This document shows positions 52,001 through 62,215 of a stretch of 64,000 nt of DNA, piece after piece. The DNA comes from Bartonella massiliensis (GTDB lineage: Bacteria; Pseudomonadota; Alphaproteobacteria; Rhizobiales; Rhizobiaceae), in contig NZ_CABFVS010000001.1 in NCBI RefSeq assembly GCF_902150025.1, positions 1-64,000 of the forward strand, in the 5' to 3' direction. The notes under the pieces were generated by a model. The model was given only the letters and a program-made list of their open reading frames with translations. It was not told the DNA's origin and did not search any database. Numbering within the stretch: position 1 is the stretch's first letter; each line of letters begins with the position of its first letter. The position numbers were made by a program, and so were the translations under genes.

Positions 52001-52774
52001 ATGACCAGTACAATTGTATCTAAAAAATATGAATTTACTAATGAAAGTTTCACTTTTGATGGGATTACTTTATACCGCATTCGTGCTTTAAGAGATTTTG
52101 ATGATGTTAAAGCCGGTTCTTTAGGCGGCTTTATTGAAAGTGAAGATAACCTTTCTCATAATGGGAATTGCTGGGTCTATGATAATGCTGCCGTTCTTTT
52201 GAATGCAACTGTTTATGAGAATGCTAAAATTTATAAGGAAGCTAAAATCTTTAGAGGTGCAAAGGTTTATGGCAATGCTATCATAAATGGAAAAGCTTTG
52301 GTTTTTGATACAACCGCTCATATTTATGAAAATGCAAAAATTCATGATAACGCTAGGGTCTGTGGCCATGTTTATGGCAATGCCGTGATCAGTGATAATG
52401 CTACCATTTCTAATGATGCCTATGTTTATGACAATGCGCATGTTTATGAAAGTGCTCATGTTTGTGGCTATGTTTTTGGCAATGCTTGTGTATATGGCAA
52501 GTCACGTATTTATGTCTTTGCACGGGTTTATGATAATGCCCATGTCTTTTGTAATGCTTGGATTAAGAATTGTTCTAGTATCTATGGCAATGCTAGGGTT
52601 TCTGGCTCGGCGCGTGTTGGTTGCTTTGTGAGAATTTATGATGATGCCCATGTATATGGTAAATCCAATATTGATCATCACGTGCAAATCTATGGCAATG
52701 CTGTTGTGAATAGCGGTGCAAAAATTCGTAATGATATTTGTGATAATGATCAGTCTATAAAAGACGTTGCTTAA
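52001..52774 (+). CDS. Beta-solenoid (hexapeptide-like repeat) protein, copy 2
   Basis: A 257-residue paralogue of copy 1 with the same N-terminal module (KKYEFTNESFTFDGITLYRI, KAGSLGGFIESEDNLSHNG) and about twice as many repeat turns (YENAKI, YGNAII, HDNARV, YGNAVI and so on, up to about residue 240). RBS AGGAG precedes the ATG. The DNA encoding the N-terminal module is near-identical to copy 1 over about 60 bases, indicating recent duplication or conversion. Confidence 0.87.
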   Translation: MTSTIVSKKYEFTNESFTFDGITLYRIRALRDFDDVKAGSLGGFIESEDNLSHNGNCWVYDNAAVLLNATVYENAKIYKEAKIFRGAKVYGNAIINGKALVFDTTAHIYENAKIHDNARVCGHVYGNAVISDNATISNDAYVYDNAHVYESAHVCGYVFGNACVYGKSRIYVFARVYDNAHVFCNAWIKNCSSIYGNARVSGSARVGCFVRIYDDAHVYGKSNIDHHVQIYGNAVVNSGAKIRNDICDNDQSIKDVA

Positions 52775-52780
52775 ATAACA

Positions 52781-52801
52781 GCGGGCGCGGCGGGGGCGCC
52801 C
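52781..52801. repeat. GC-rich hairpin spacer, copy 2
   Basis: The same 21-base GC-only string as 51920-51940, again 7-10 bases after a solenoid-gene stop codon and followed by 'ctctttaaaacatt'. Confidence 0.85.
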
Positions 52802-52868
52802 TCTCTTTAAAACATTCTATTTCAAATTTTATCCAATGTTTATCACATTAGATTGTGAGGGTATCCTT

Positions 52869-53639
52869 ATGTCTAAAAAATATGAATTAACCAATCAAAT
52901 AAAACAAATTAAAGACAGATTAACAAAACAAATGACAAACCTTTATCGCATTCGGGCTTTAAAAGATTTTGATGATGTCAAGACTGGCGATCTAGGTGGC
53001 TATATCGAAAATGAAAGCAACTTATCACACTATGGCAATTGCTGGGTTTATGATGAGGCTCTTGTCTATGGCTATGCTCATGTTTCTGATCATGCTAAAG
53101 TAAGGCATCTTTCTCATGTGCGGGGGCGTGTCTATGGCAATGCTGAGGTTTATGGCAAGGCTGTAATCACTCGATATGCGAAAATTTATGACCATGCTTG
53201 TGTCTATGACAGTGCTCATGTCGCAGGCAATATTTATGGCAATGCGCATGTGAGTGGTGGCGCCCGCGTTTATAGCAATTCCCATATTTATAATCATGCG
53301 CGCGTTTCTCATAATGCTTTTGTTTATGATCATGCAAGGATCTATGGTCATTCAAAGGTTTCTGGGTCTGCTTGTATTTACAGCAGTGCAAAAATTTATG
53401 GACAAGCTGCTATCAAAGGCTTTGCAAAGATTTATGGCAAGGTCTATGGCAATGCGATTGTGAGTGGTCGTGCCGCGGTTTATGGCTCTGTTTATGGGAA
53501 TGCAAAAATCTCTGGTTATGTCAAAGTCTGGGGTCGTGCCTATGGAAGAGCAAAAATAGATACACAAAGTAAGATAAAATTGGTTCCTGATAATTATGAG
53601 GTCTATAAAAGCGATGAGGTTGTAAAGATTGAGAAATAA
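52869..53639 (+). CDS. Beta-solenoid (hexapeptide-like repeat) protein, copy 3
   Basis: A 256-residue paralogue. The N-terminal module is more diverged (SKKYELTNQ, RALKDFDDVKTGDLGGYIE, NLSHYGNCWV). The repeat region spans about residues 60-235, with turns such as YGNAEV, YGKAVI, YSNSHI and YGRAKI. The ATG at 52869 is chosen because GAGGG lies just upstream; an ATG at 52836 lacks a site. A terminator follows about 95 bases downstream, closing the cluster. Confidence 0.86.
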   Translation: MSKKYELTNQIKQIKDRLTKQMTNLYRIRALKDFDDVKTGDLGGYIENESNLSHYGNCWVYDEALVYGYAHVSDHAKVRHLSHVRGRVYGNAEVYGKAVITRYAKIYDHACVYDSAHVAGNIYGNAHVSGGARVYSNSHIYNHARVSHNAFVYDHARIYGHSKVSGSACIYSSAKIYGQAAIKGFAKIYGKVYGNAIVSGRAAVYGSVYGNAKISGYVKVWGRAYGRAKIDTQSKIKLVPDNYEVYKSDEVVKIEK

Positions 53640-53734
53640 AACAAATAATAGTGTGTGAGTGCCTTCTTTATGGCTATAAACGCATTATAAAATACATTGT
53701 TTAAAACGTATCATAAAAAAGAGAATTCAAAAAG

Positions 53735-53767
53735 AAAGCCGTGCCAAGTGATATGACGCGGCTTTTT
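53735..53767 (+). terminator. Rho-independent terminator of the solenoid cluster
   Basis: Stem AAAGCCG (53735-53741) with CGGCTTT (53759-53765), followed by T residues. The loop is about 17 bases. Confidence 0.7.
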
Positions 53768-53784
53768 AACGGAGGTATGTAAAA

Positions 53785-53886
53785 ATGATTCATACAAATG
53801 AAATCAATAATGAATGCCTATATACAAAACGTATCATATTGCAAGCGCTTTATTGTCTTTATGAAAACTTATCAAAAGAACCTTAA
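53785..53886 (+). CDS. Small ORF (33 residues) with strong ribosome site
   Basis: GGAGGT lies 8 bases before the ATG, an almost ideal site. The peptide (MIHTNEINNECLYTKRIILQ... ending NLSKEP) matches no known family. It comes directly after a terminator, so it would need its own promoter or read-through. Confidence 0.45.
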   Translation: MIHTNEINNECLYTKRIILQALYCLYENLSKEP

Positions 53887-55436
53887 ATGATGGCTATAAT
53901 TTTGATAGCATGCATTTGAATGAGAGAGTGAATTTAGAGCCTATAAACGCTTTTATGACTATCAAACGTATTAATCATAACGCCCTTTTCTTTAAAGAGA
54001 TTCATTTGAAATAAAGCACATTGTCAAAACGCTTCTTTAAAACGTTTTAATATGCTACTAAGCTCAAAATTGAATTGAGTAAATTGAAATAAATGACATT
54101 CTAAAATCAAATTTATAAAACAAATCAAAAGCAAATATGTATTAAGTGAAATGTCTATAACAAAACCCGTTTTTAATATTTACAAGCGTTGGTTTTTAAA
54201 AGCAGCTTTTCATAAGACAAATAAACAAATGCTTTTTTTATAGAATGTAAAGATTTCAAGATTTGCTCTGCTATAAAATCTAGATCTTTGTTTTTTCGTA
54301 AATGAAACGTTCTTAAGAGAAAATGATAACTAAGTGATAACTGTTATAAAAAGTGTTTTAAACGTTTCTTATAAAGATCTCATTTTATGTTTCAAAGTTT
54401 AAACATTCACTTAAAGAGGTTCTCATAAGCGTATTTTAATTTTGCACTCAAACATAATTTCTTTGCAAATTAACCAGCTCAAATTTGATCTCGTTATCTT
54501 TAGATAAAGCATTCTTTAAACATTATAGCTTTTGACTCAAAATTGAGTAAAATCCTATGTATTGAGATTACAACGGTTTTGAATTTTGCTTGCTTATCTT
54601 TGTCTTAATAGGTGCCCCCATTTGACTTTGTATTTTTAAACGATAACTTTTAAAACGTTTTTTGATAGCTTGCTTGCATACGTCAAAAAAGGCTTTTGAT
54701 TTCATAAGATATAACGTTTTGAATTTCATAGTTGTTATAATGCATGATGGTAGTGTCTGTATAATTATCTGCCTATCATTTTCTAAATTTTTAGAAAGCG
54801 CTTTAAAAACGATTTTGTCTTTAAATCTTTTTATGCGCCTTTAATGAATGAAAACCTATAAGCTTATAACAGTTTCAAACGATTATTCCTTTTAAGTTTC
54901 GCTCAAAAAAGAGCAAAATACATACCATTCTTTAAACGCATGAAATTATGTTATCGATAATTTAAAACGACTAAATTTTAAAACAATGCGATTTTTGAGT
55001 GATAAAAACGTATCATAAAATTTATAAACTGTTATGAATGATAGCTGCTTTTCATTTCATTCGAATACACACATGCGTTATAATATTTACATCATGATTT
55101 GCTTTTTATGCTCTATTCATACGTGACAATCTTATATAAAAAATGGTCAAATGAATCACGTATAAAAGTGTGGATTCCTAAGTGGATTCATATAAAATAA
55201 ATTCACATAAGATACTGAATTTACTATGTTTTTATGCAATAAATGTTTCCTTTGTGTGGAGTAACACTGTTTTTTATATTTCATAATAAAAAATCTCAAA
55301 TAAAAAAGCTTCCGATATTTCGTGTTCTTCATTCCATGAGAAAAAAGTCATTATTATCGATAAATTTTGGAGATATTTTTATAATAATACTCAACGAGAC
55401 TTTAAAAAATCTTCATGGCGTAAAAAAAACTTCAAG
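53887..55436. other. Gene-poor right end of the island
   Basis: About 1.5 kb, AT-rich, without a convincing gene. The string AAAACGTATCAT occurs here (near 55005) and also near 53703 and 53825, with looser relatives (AAACGTATTAATCAT near 53963). It may be a decayed island end. A 65-residue open frame at 55243-55440 lacks a ribosome site. Confidence 0.45.
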
Positions 55437-56687
55437 CTAAAGCTTCCAGCTCTTCTTCTTTTTCTTTTTGCTCAAAACAGCAACAACTTCAACATGGGGG
55501 GACCATAAAAATTGATCGATTGGTATGATTTTTTCTATCATATATCCGCCTGCAACAAGAAGAGATAGATCACGCGCAAATGTAGCAGGATTACACGAAA
55601 TTGCTACAACGCGTGATACTGTTGCCTTCGCCAGTTCACGGACTTGTTCCTCTGCCCCAGAACGAGGAGGGTCAAAAACAACACTCTCAAAACACTCAAG
55701 TTCCTTGACAGAAAGAGGATGACGGAAAAGATCACGTTTTTCACACGTGACTCTTTTCAAACCAGTTGCAAAACGAGCGGATGAGTTTAAATTTCTTAAT
55801 GCACCTTCATTATTTTCTACAGCATGAACATTCATCTTTTTTGCCATACGCAAAGTAAATGTTCCTACCCCTGAAAATAAATCAAGAGCATTCTTTGCTT
55901 TTTTTAAATGAGTTAAAATAATATTGTCCATTATATTTTCAGCTTCGCAGGTTGCTTGAAGAAAACCACCAGAAGGAAATTCAACACGGACATCTCCAAA
56001 ATAAATTACTGGTTTTTCTCGTTCGATCAAAACTTCACCAGCAACAGATAAACGTGTTATCCCAGATGAAAGAGCGACATTGATCATCTTTTGACGAAGT
56101 GATTGGGGTACAATACAACCGCTTAACGCAACATCTAAACCATTTTTAACGCGTGTTATCGTGACATGAAACCGTTTAACAGAACTGCTTAAAAAAGCAC
56201 AGAGCTCTCTGATATTATGCAACTGAGAAATAAGTTCTGGATGGCTTACTGGACATTCCTCAAAAGCGACAATCTCATGAGAGAGATAACGGTTAAAACC
56301 AACTTTTTGACCTTGTGGGGTCATGGATGCAGTGAGAGTCATCCGCCGTCGGCTATAAGGTTTACATTCTATTAAAGGCGCAACAACGCTCTTAATTCCA
56401 TAGTTTTGAAGCGCATCAACAACCAATTGTCGTTTCCATACGCGATAAGCATCAGCACGCCAATGCTGAAGAGCACACCCTCCACATTCTCCAAAATGCT
56501 GACAAAGAGCATCAATGCGTTCTGATGATTTTTCTTTTAATGCGATACATGTCGCATATTTTCCGTGAACAATAATTTCAGCATGCTCTCCTGGCAAAGT
56601 AAAAGGAACATAAACAAAGTCGTGCGCTGTCTTAGCAACACCACAACCATTTTCTCCTATATGGTTGATGATGACATTGTCACTCAC
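55437..56687 (-). CDS. 23S rRNA m5U methyltransferase family (RlmD/RumA/TrmA-like)
   Basis: About 416 residues with the GTG at 56687, which overlaps the tlyA stop (GTGA) and fits the family N-terminus (NHIGENGCGVAK). Features: an N-terminal TRAM-like part, [4Fe-4S] ligands in CQHFGECGGCALQHW, SAM-binding DLFSGVGTFTLRMAKK, DPPRSGAEEQV, and the catalytic cysteine in ISCNPATFARDL. It methylates a uridine in rRNA or tRNA; the exact site is not decidable. It is translationally coupled to tlyA. Confidence 0.92.
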   Translation of the reverse strand: MSDNVIINHIGENGCGVAKTAHDFVYVPFTLPGEHAEIIVHGKYATCIALKEKSSERIDALCQHFGECGGCALQHWRADAYRVWKRQLVVDALQNYGIKSVVAPLIECKPYSRRRMTLTASMTPQGQKVGFNRYLSHEIVAFEECPVSHPELISQLHNIRELCAFLSSSVKRFHVTITRVKNGLDVALSGCIVPQSLRQKMINVALSSGITRLSVAGEVLIEREKPVIYFGDVRVEFPSGGFLQATCEAENIMDNIILTHLKKAKNALDLFSGVGTFTLRMAKKMNVHAVENNEGALRNLNSSARFATGLKRVTCEKRDLFRHPLSVKELECFESVVFDPPRSGAEEQVRELAKATVSRVVAISCNPATFARDLSLLVAGGYMIEKIIPIDQFLWSPHVEVVAVLSKKKKKKSWKL

Positions 56688-57430
56688 TGTTGTTTTTCTC
56701 CGAATAGTAAATATTCCACATTGCCATCCCCACCTGTAATAGGGGAAGGAAGTAAAGCTTTTGCACGCCATCCCGTTTGTATATTGAGCCAATCAAAAAG
56801 ATTTTTAGCAGTTTCTCTAGCCCTTGATGGATCTTTTAATATCCCCCCCTTACCAAGGTATTGACGGCCAACCTCAAACTGAGGCTTTACCAATAAAACA
56901 GCTTGAGCCCCTTTTTTGGCTAAGGATAAAATAGGAGGCAATGCAAGTTTGAGAGAAATAAAGCTAACATCTGAAACGATAAGATCAATTTCCCGCCCAC
57001 CTAAATGCTCCTGTTGAAAATCTCTAACATTCAAGCCTTCTAATAAGGTTATCGCACTGTTGCCCAATAAACGTTTATCAAATTGATGATGCCCAACATC
57101 AACAGCAATGACATGCACTGCTCCACGCTCTAAAAGAACTTGTGTAAAACCACCTGTTGATGCACCAATATCAATGGCTGTCACTTTATCTGTTACAATC
57201 GGAAAAGCATCAAGTGCAGCAATCAATTTTAATGCTGCCCGTGAAACATAATTTTGCGCTGGATCACAAACAACAATCTCTGCGTTATCAAACACTATTT
57301 GCCCCGCTTTAAAGACGATTTCACCATTAACTTTAACAGTTTGGCGCATGACAGCATCACGTGCACGGGAACGTGTCTTAAAAAAGTTTTTTTCAACTAA
57401 AAGAATATCGAGCCTTTTTCTAGAAGCCAT
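56684..57430 (-). CDS. tlyA: TlyA family rRNA methyltransferase / hemolysin-like
   Basis: A 248-residue protein with an N-terminal S4 RNA-binding domain (RLDILLVEKNFFKTRSRARDAV...VNGE) and an FtsJ-like methyltransferase domain (DIGASTGGFTQVLLERGA, LIVSDVSFISLKLAL, LVKPQFEVG). TlyA proteins 2'-O-methylate ribosomal RNA in some bacteria. Its end overlaps the next gene and it begins 17 bases after dxs. Confidence 0.93.
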   Translation of the reverse strand: MASRKRLDILLVEKNFFKTRSRARDAVMRQTVKVNGEIVFKAGQIVFDNAEIVVCDPAQNYVSRAALKLIAALDAFPIVTDKVTAIDIGASTGGFTQVLLERGAVHVIAVDVGHHQFDKRLLGNSAITLLEGLNVRDFQQEHLGGREIDLIVSDVSFISLKLALPPILSLAKKGAQAVLLVKPQFEVGRQYLGKGGILKDPSRARETAKNLFDWLNIQTGWRAKALLPSPITGGDGNVEYLLFGEKQQ

Positions 57431-57446
57431 CTCATATTTGAATTTT

Positions 57447-59354
57447 CTATTCCATGCGAATCTCGCGTCCCAAAGCCATCAACACCATATTGACAATACC
57501 CATAGCATCAAGCCCAACAGTTGAAAGAACTTTTTCTGGTGAACCATGATTCAAGTATTCATCAGGAAGTTTTAGTGTACGAACTTTTAAACCATGCTCT
57601 AAAAGCCCTTCTTGTGCTAAAAATTGTAATAAATGTGCTCCAAATCCACCAATTGCCCCTTCTTCAATAGTTACCAGTACTTCATGCTCACGTGCTAGAC
57701 GACGCATTAAATCCTTATCCAAAGGTTTTGCAAACCGTGCATCTGCAACCGTCGTCGATAACCCTTTAGCTCCCAACATATCAGCAGCGCGCAATACTTC
57801 TGACATCCGTGTTCCGAAACCAACCAGAGCGATCCTATTCCCTTCACGCAGAACACGTCCTTTTCCAATCTCTAATACCGCACCACGTTTTGGTAAATCG
57901 ATACCAATACCTTCACCACGCGGATAACGAAAAGAAATGGGCCCCTGATCATAAGCTGCAGCTGTACGCACCATATGCATCAGTTCAAGTTCATCTGAAG
58001 GCGCCATAACAACAAACTGAGGAAGTGTCGCCAAAAAAACAATATCAAAACTGCCGGCATGCGTTGCGCCATCTGCCCCCACAAAACCTGCTCTATCAAT
58101 GGCAAAACGTACCGGTAACTTTTGAATTGATACATCATGAATAATTTGATCATAAGCACGCTGTAAAAAAGTAGAATAAATTGCAACAAAAGGCTTATAC
58201 CCTTCACAAGCAAGCCCTGCTGCAAAAGTTACGGCATGTTGCTCAGCAATCCCAACATCAAACATCTTTTCAGGAAACTTTTCTGCGAAAGCATCAAGTC
58301 CTGTCCCTGTTGGCATCGCTGCTGTTATGCCAACAATCTTATCATCATGGCAAGATTCTTCTATTAAAGCTCTAGAAAATACCTTGGTATAGGGTAGAAT
58401 ATTGCTTGATGCTTTAACCTGTTGTCCTGTTGTAACATTAAAACGATTAACACCATGATATTTATCAGATGAAGCTTCTGCAGGCGGATATCCCTTCCCC
58501 TTATGGGTTACGACATGAACCAAAACAGGACCATGAGGACATTCACGAACATTTTTTAAAACAGGCAATAAGTGCCCCAAATTATGCCCATCTATGGGAC
58601 CAACATAATAAAAGCCAAGCTTATCAAATAAAGTTCCCCCAACCAAAAGGCCACGCGCAAACTCCTCTGAACGACGTGCTTTATCCAAAAAAAATCTTGG
58701 CAACTTTTCGCTCAATACCTTTACGCGTTCACGCAAATGACGATAAGAAGGACGAGAGACTAACCGTGCAAGATGCGCACTCATAGCACCTGTAGGCGGT
58801 GCGATAGACATATCGTTATCATTCAGAACAACAATCAAACGTGCATCCAAAGCACCAGCGTTATTCATTGCTTCATAAGCCATGCCGGCAGACATTGCAC
58901 CATCACCAATGACAGAAATGATATTGCGTTTTGTCTCCGCTTTCAAAGCACTCGCCACCGCCATACCAAGACCTGCCGAAATAGAAGTAGACGAATGACC
59001 CGCTCCAAATGGATCATACTCGCTTTCTGAACGTTTTGTGAAACCTGATAGCCCCCCCTCTTGACGTAATGTACGAATTTTTTTTCTACGCCCCGTTAAA
59101 ATCTTATGCGGATAGGTTTGATGACCAACATCCCAAATAATCCTATCTTCTGGTGTATTAAAAATATAATGTAATGCAATCGTAAGCTCAACAACACCAA
59201 GTCCTGCCCCAAGATGACCACCTGTTACAGAAACAGCATCAATTGTTTCAGCCCGCAACTCATCAGCTAACTGTGCCAAATCAGACTCGGGTAATGCCCG
59301 CAAATCTTGCGGAAAACAAACACGGTCAAGTAATGGTGTTAAGACCTGAGACAA
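57447..59354 (-). CDS. dxs: 1-deoxy-D-xylulose-5-phosphate synthase
   Basis: A 635-residue thiamine-diphosphate enzyme, the first step of the non-mevalonate isoprenoid pathway (pyruvate plus glyceraldehyde 3-phosphate). Visible are the ThDP/Mg motif [50 protein letters not shown] and a C-terminal transketolase domain ([13 protein letters not shown]). Length is standard. It heads a dxs-tlyA-methyltransferase operon. Confidence 0.97.
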   Translation of the reverse strand: MSQVLTPLLDRVCFPQDLRALPESDLAQLADELRAETIDAVSVTGGHLGAGLGVVELTIALHYIFNTPEDRIIWDVGHQTYPHKILTGRRKKIRTLRQEGGLSGFTKRSESEYDPFGAGHSSTSISAGLGMAVASALKAETKRNIISVIGDGAMSAGMAYEAMNNAGALDARLIVVLNDNDMSIAPPTGAMSAHLARLVSRPSYRHLRERVKVLSEKLPRFFLDKARRSEEFARGLLVGGTLFDKLGFYYVGPIDGHNLGHLLPVLKNVRECPHGPVLVHVVTHKGKGYPPAEASSDKYHGVNRFNVTTGQQVKASSNILPYTKVFSRALIEESCHDDKIVGITAAMPTGTGLDAFAEKFPEKMFDVGIAEQHAVTFAAGLACEGYKPFVAIYSTFLQRAYDQIIHDVSIQKLPVRFAIDRAGFVGADGATHAGSFDIVFLATLPQFVVMAPSDELELMHMVRTAAAYDQGPISFRYPRGEGIGIDLPKRGAVLEIGKGRVLREGNRIALVGFGTRMSEVLRAADMLGAKGLSTTVADARFAKPLDKDLMRRLAREHEVLVTIEEGAIGGFGAHLLQFLAQEGLLEHGLKVRTLKLPDEYLNHGSPEKVLSTVGLDAMGIVNMVLMALGREIRME

Positions 59355-59599
59355 AAAAAATCCTTCCTATTATCTTAATTCAAAAGAAAGCAACGATAAA
59401 AATATATCTTTTTTAATCTTTTATTGAAAGCATTGCATCTTTTTTACTGAAAAATACTTTTCTCTCTTTGAGGTGATTGATGATTGTTTCTGTTTTTAAC
59501 TTATTTTATAAAAAAGAAATCAATAAATTTCATTCTCTATAAACTAGGATTATTGCATCTCTTCAGTCCCACAATTTAAATATCCAAAAATATTTAATA

Positions 59600-59854
59600 T
59601 TATTGAGCATCAAGTGGTTCTACTCCTTCCGGAGAACCTTCCTGTGAAAGCTGAATTTTTTCAACTTTGGCTTCAGCAACCTTCAAAAGTTTTTCACAAT
59701 GTTTTTTCAGCGCTTCACCACGTTCATAAATATCAATAGATTGTTCCAAAGGCACATCGCCACGCTCTAATTTTTCAACAATAACTTCAAGTTGCTTAAG
59801 CGCTTGCTCAAAGCTTAAAGTTGAAATATCCCCCTCTTGTATCTCTTTTGTCAT
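59600..59854 (-). CDS. xseB: Exodeoxyribonuclease VII small subunit
   Basis: An 84-residue XseB. The characteristic helical core is visible: [27 protein letters not shown] followed by [15 protein letters not shown]. The ATG at 59854 is chosen because GAGG lies just upstream; the longer frame to 59896 would overlap the ribB end. The catalytic XseA is not in the window. Confidence 0.93.
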   Translation of the reverse strand: MTKEIQEGDISTLSFEQALKQLEVIVEKLERGDVPLEQSIDIYERGEALKKHCEKLLKVAEAKVEKIQLSQEGSPEGVEPLDAQ

Positions 59855-59861
59855 ATGAACC

Positions 59862-60965
59862 TCAAAAAATATCTGTTCTGGATATACGAATTCCAAAACC
59901 TTCTAAACCTACATAATGATGCTCTTTAGAAGCATAAACAATAACAGAGTCTATTCCTAAATATTTTAAAATTTGTGATCCTAAACCAATTTTACGCCAT
60001 TCTTCTTCGCGTTCAATCGCCTGCACATGGTTTTCTGAACTCTCTCTTGCCATGTTTTGAATGCCAAGAGTTGACTTTATAACAGATCCTTCACGCAAAT
60101 AAACAAATACACCGCGTTTTTCTTTTTCCATCATACGCTGCATCATAACCATGAGATCTGAAGATTGACAAAAAACATCATTTATAATGTTTTCATAATG
60201 TAAATGCACAGGAATATCCTTACCCTCACTGATATCGCCAAAAATAATGGCAATATGCTGAATGGTTTCCCAAGGGAGTTGATAACTTTGAACAATAGCG
60301 GGACCAACAGGTGTTTCAATCGGCATTTCTCCGACATGCTTGATTAATATTTCTTTACGCTGGCGGTAAGCAATTAAATCTGCTACCGTTATGGTATGCA
60401 ACCGATGTTCTTGTACAAATTTTTTAATCTGATCACCATGTTTAACACTACCATCATCATTGACTAACTCACCAATAACACCAACCGGCGGTAAACCAGT
60501 TAATTTACATAAATCAACAGCAGCTTCCGTGTGACCTGAACGCATGAGAACTCCCCCTTCATGCGCAATCAAAGGGAAAACATGTCCTGGACGAACAAAA
60601 TCATCCGCACTTGCATTTAAATTTGCAAGATTACGTACCGCTAATGTACGATCGTGCGCTGAAATCCCTGTTGTTATGCCGTGTTTATAATCAACAGTAA
60701 CCGTAAATTGCGTCCCGTGTGCAGAGTTATTATCTTGTACCATAGGAGTAAGATTAAATCGTTGCGCTTCTTCTTTTGGCATAGGTGTACACACAATACC
60801 TGTTGTGTGACGAAGAATAAATGCCATCTTTTCTTCTGTACAATGGACAGCAGCAACCGTTAAATCACCTTCATTTTCACGGTCATCATCATCTGTTACC
60901 ACAACAATTTTACCGCGTTCAAAAGCTTTAAGTGCAGAAACAATTTTTTTTTCATCATACGCCAT
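59862..60965 (-). CDS. ribB: 3,4-dihydroxy-2-butanone 4-phosphate synthase with degenerate GTP cyclohydrolase II domain
   Basis: A 367-residue riboflavin enzyme. The N-terminal RibB domain is intact: [44 protein letters not shown]. The C-terminal part (about residues 205-367) aligns with GTP cyclohydrolase II in layout. It lacks the zinc cysteines normally in GDVFGS-xx-CDC; the corresponding stretch reads [18 protein letters not shown] cyclohydrolase activity is therefore unlikely and must come from a separate RibA. Confidence 0.93.
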   Translation of the reverse strand: MAYDEKKIVSALKAFERGKIVVVTDDDDRENEGDLTVAAVHCTEEKMAFILRHTTGIVCTPMPKEEAQRFNLTPMVQDNNSAHGTQFTVTVDYKHGITTGISAHDRTLAVRNLANLNASADDFVRPGHVFPLIAHEGGVLMRSGHTEAAVDLCKLTGLPPVGVIGELVNDDGSVKHGDQIKKFVQEHRLHTITVADLIAYRQRKEILIKHVGEMPIETPVGPAIVQSYQLPWETIQHIAIIFGDISEGKDIPVHLHYENIINDVFCQSSDLMVMMQRMMEKEKRGVFVYLREGSVIKSTLGIQNMARESSENHVQAIEREEEWRKIGLGSQILKYLGIDSVIVYASKEHHYVGLEGFGIRISRTDIF

Positions 60966-60980
60966 TATTCACCTTCTCAA

Positions 60981-62069
60981 TCACCCAACTTGACCGCGAT
61001 GTCTTAAATAATGGTCAGCAAGTGCACAAGCAACCATCGCTTCACCAACAGGAACGGCACGAATCCCAACACATGGATCATGGCGACCCTTCGTTATAAC
61101 GTCTACATCATGACCATCAACATCTATAGAGCGACGAGGCGTTAAAATTGATGACGTAGGTTTGACAGCAAAACGTGCAACTATCGGCTGTCCACTCGAT
61201 ATTCCCCCTAAAATACCACCAGCATGATTAGATAAAAAAAGTGGTTTTCCATCATTTCCCATCCGCATTTCATCAGCATTTTCTTCTCCCCTCAAGCGGG
61301 CTGCCGCAAAACCATCACCAATTTCAATCCCTTTGACCGCATTAATGGACATAAGGAAGGATGCAATGTCTTGATCCAGTTTTGCGTAAATAGGGGCTCC
61401 TAAACCTGCCGGAACATTTTCCGCAACAATCTCTACAACCGCGCCAACAGATGTACCATCTTTACGGATTTTACGGATATAATCACTAAAAATCTGAACC
61501 ATCTCTGCATCAGGTGTAAAAAAAGGATTGTTCTCAACTTCTGACCAATCCCAACGATCACGATTAATGTTATGGGGACCAATGGCGACCACGGCTCCTC
61601 GTACAACCAAACCAGGAACAATTTTACGCGCAAAAGCACCAGCCGCAACACGCGCTGCTGTCTCACGTGCTGAAGCGCGTCCTCCTCCTCGAAAATCACG
61701 AATACCATATTTAACATCATAAGTATAATCGGCATGACCAGGACGATATTGATGAGCGATTTCTCCATAATCTTGAGAGCGCTGATCTGTATTTCGAATC
61801 AACAGAGAAATTGGTGTGCCCGTTGTAACGAATGTTATTCCGTCGTCCTGAACAACCGCTCCTGAAAGAATTTCTACTTGATCTTGCTCAAGACGCTGCG
61901 TTGTATATAAGGATTGCCCAGGTCTACGCTTATCAAGATAAGCTTGAATTTCTGCACGCGTAAAAATAATTCCGGGGGGACAACCATCGATGACACAACC
62001 AAGAGCAACCCCATGGCTTTCCCCCCATGTTGTTACACGAAACAAATGACCAAATGTATTATGCGACAT
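60981..62069 (-). CDS. aroC: Chorismate synthase
   Basis: A 362-residue FMN-dependent enzyme for the last step of the shikimate pathway (EPSP to chorismate). Signature motifs: [55 protein letters not shown] and [15 protein letters not shown] (here TKGRHDPC). The start at 62069 (MSHNTFG) matches the family; the longer frame to 62132 adds an unlikely N-terminus. It lies 15 bases upstream of ribB on the same strand. Confidence 0.96.
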   Translation of the reverse strand: MSHNTFGHLFRVTTWGESHGVALGCVIDGCPPGIIFTRAEIQAYLDKRRPGQSLYTTQRLEQDQVEILSGAVVQDDGITFVTTGTPISLLIRNTDQRSQDYGEIAHQYRPGHADYTYDVKYGIRDFRGGGRASARETAARVAAGAFARKIVPGLVVRGAVVAIGPHNINRDRWDWSEVENNPFFTPDAEMVQIFSDYIRKIRKDGTSVGAVVEIVAENVPAGLGAPIYAKLDQDIASFLMSINAVKGIEIGDGFAAARLRGEENADEMRMGNDGKPLFLSNHAGGILGGISSGQPIVARFAVKPTSSILTPRRSIDVDGHDVDVITKGRHDPCVGIRAVPVGEAMVACALADHYLRHRGQVG

Positions 62070-62215
62070 GAAAAAAAGATCCGTTTCTTTGTCAAATATA
62101 CACAACGACAACGCATGTTGAGCTCTACACAAAACAGCTCTTTACGCCAAAATATTCTTGGCCGATTTAAATTGGTCAAATCACCGCTGTCCAATACAAT
62201 CTTATAAACCAAACT

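Noticed and set aside
51600-53560. Periodic DNA considered as a CRISPR array or VNTR
   Set aside because: The periodicity is 18 bases and in frame with a protein repeat; there are no constant repeats with unique spacers and no cas genes.
52121-53567. Several long antisense and alternate-frame ORFs across the solenoid genes
   Set aside because: They arise from the periodic repeat DNA; they lack ribosome sites and have repetitive low-complexity translations.
55243-55440. 65-codon plus-strand frame next to the methyltransferase gene
   Set aside because: No ribosome site, composition like background, and convergent overlap with the methyltransferase stop.
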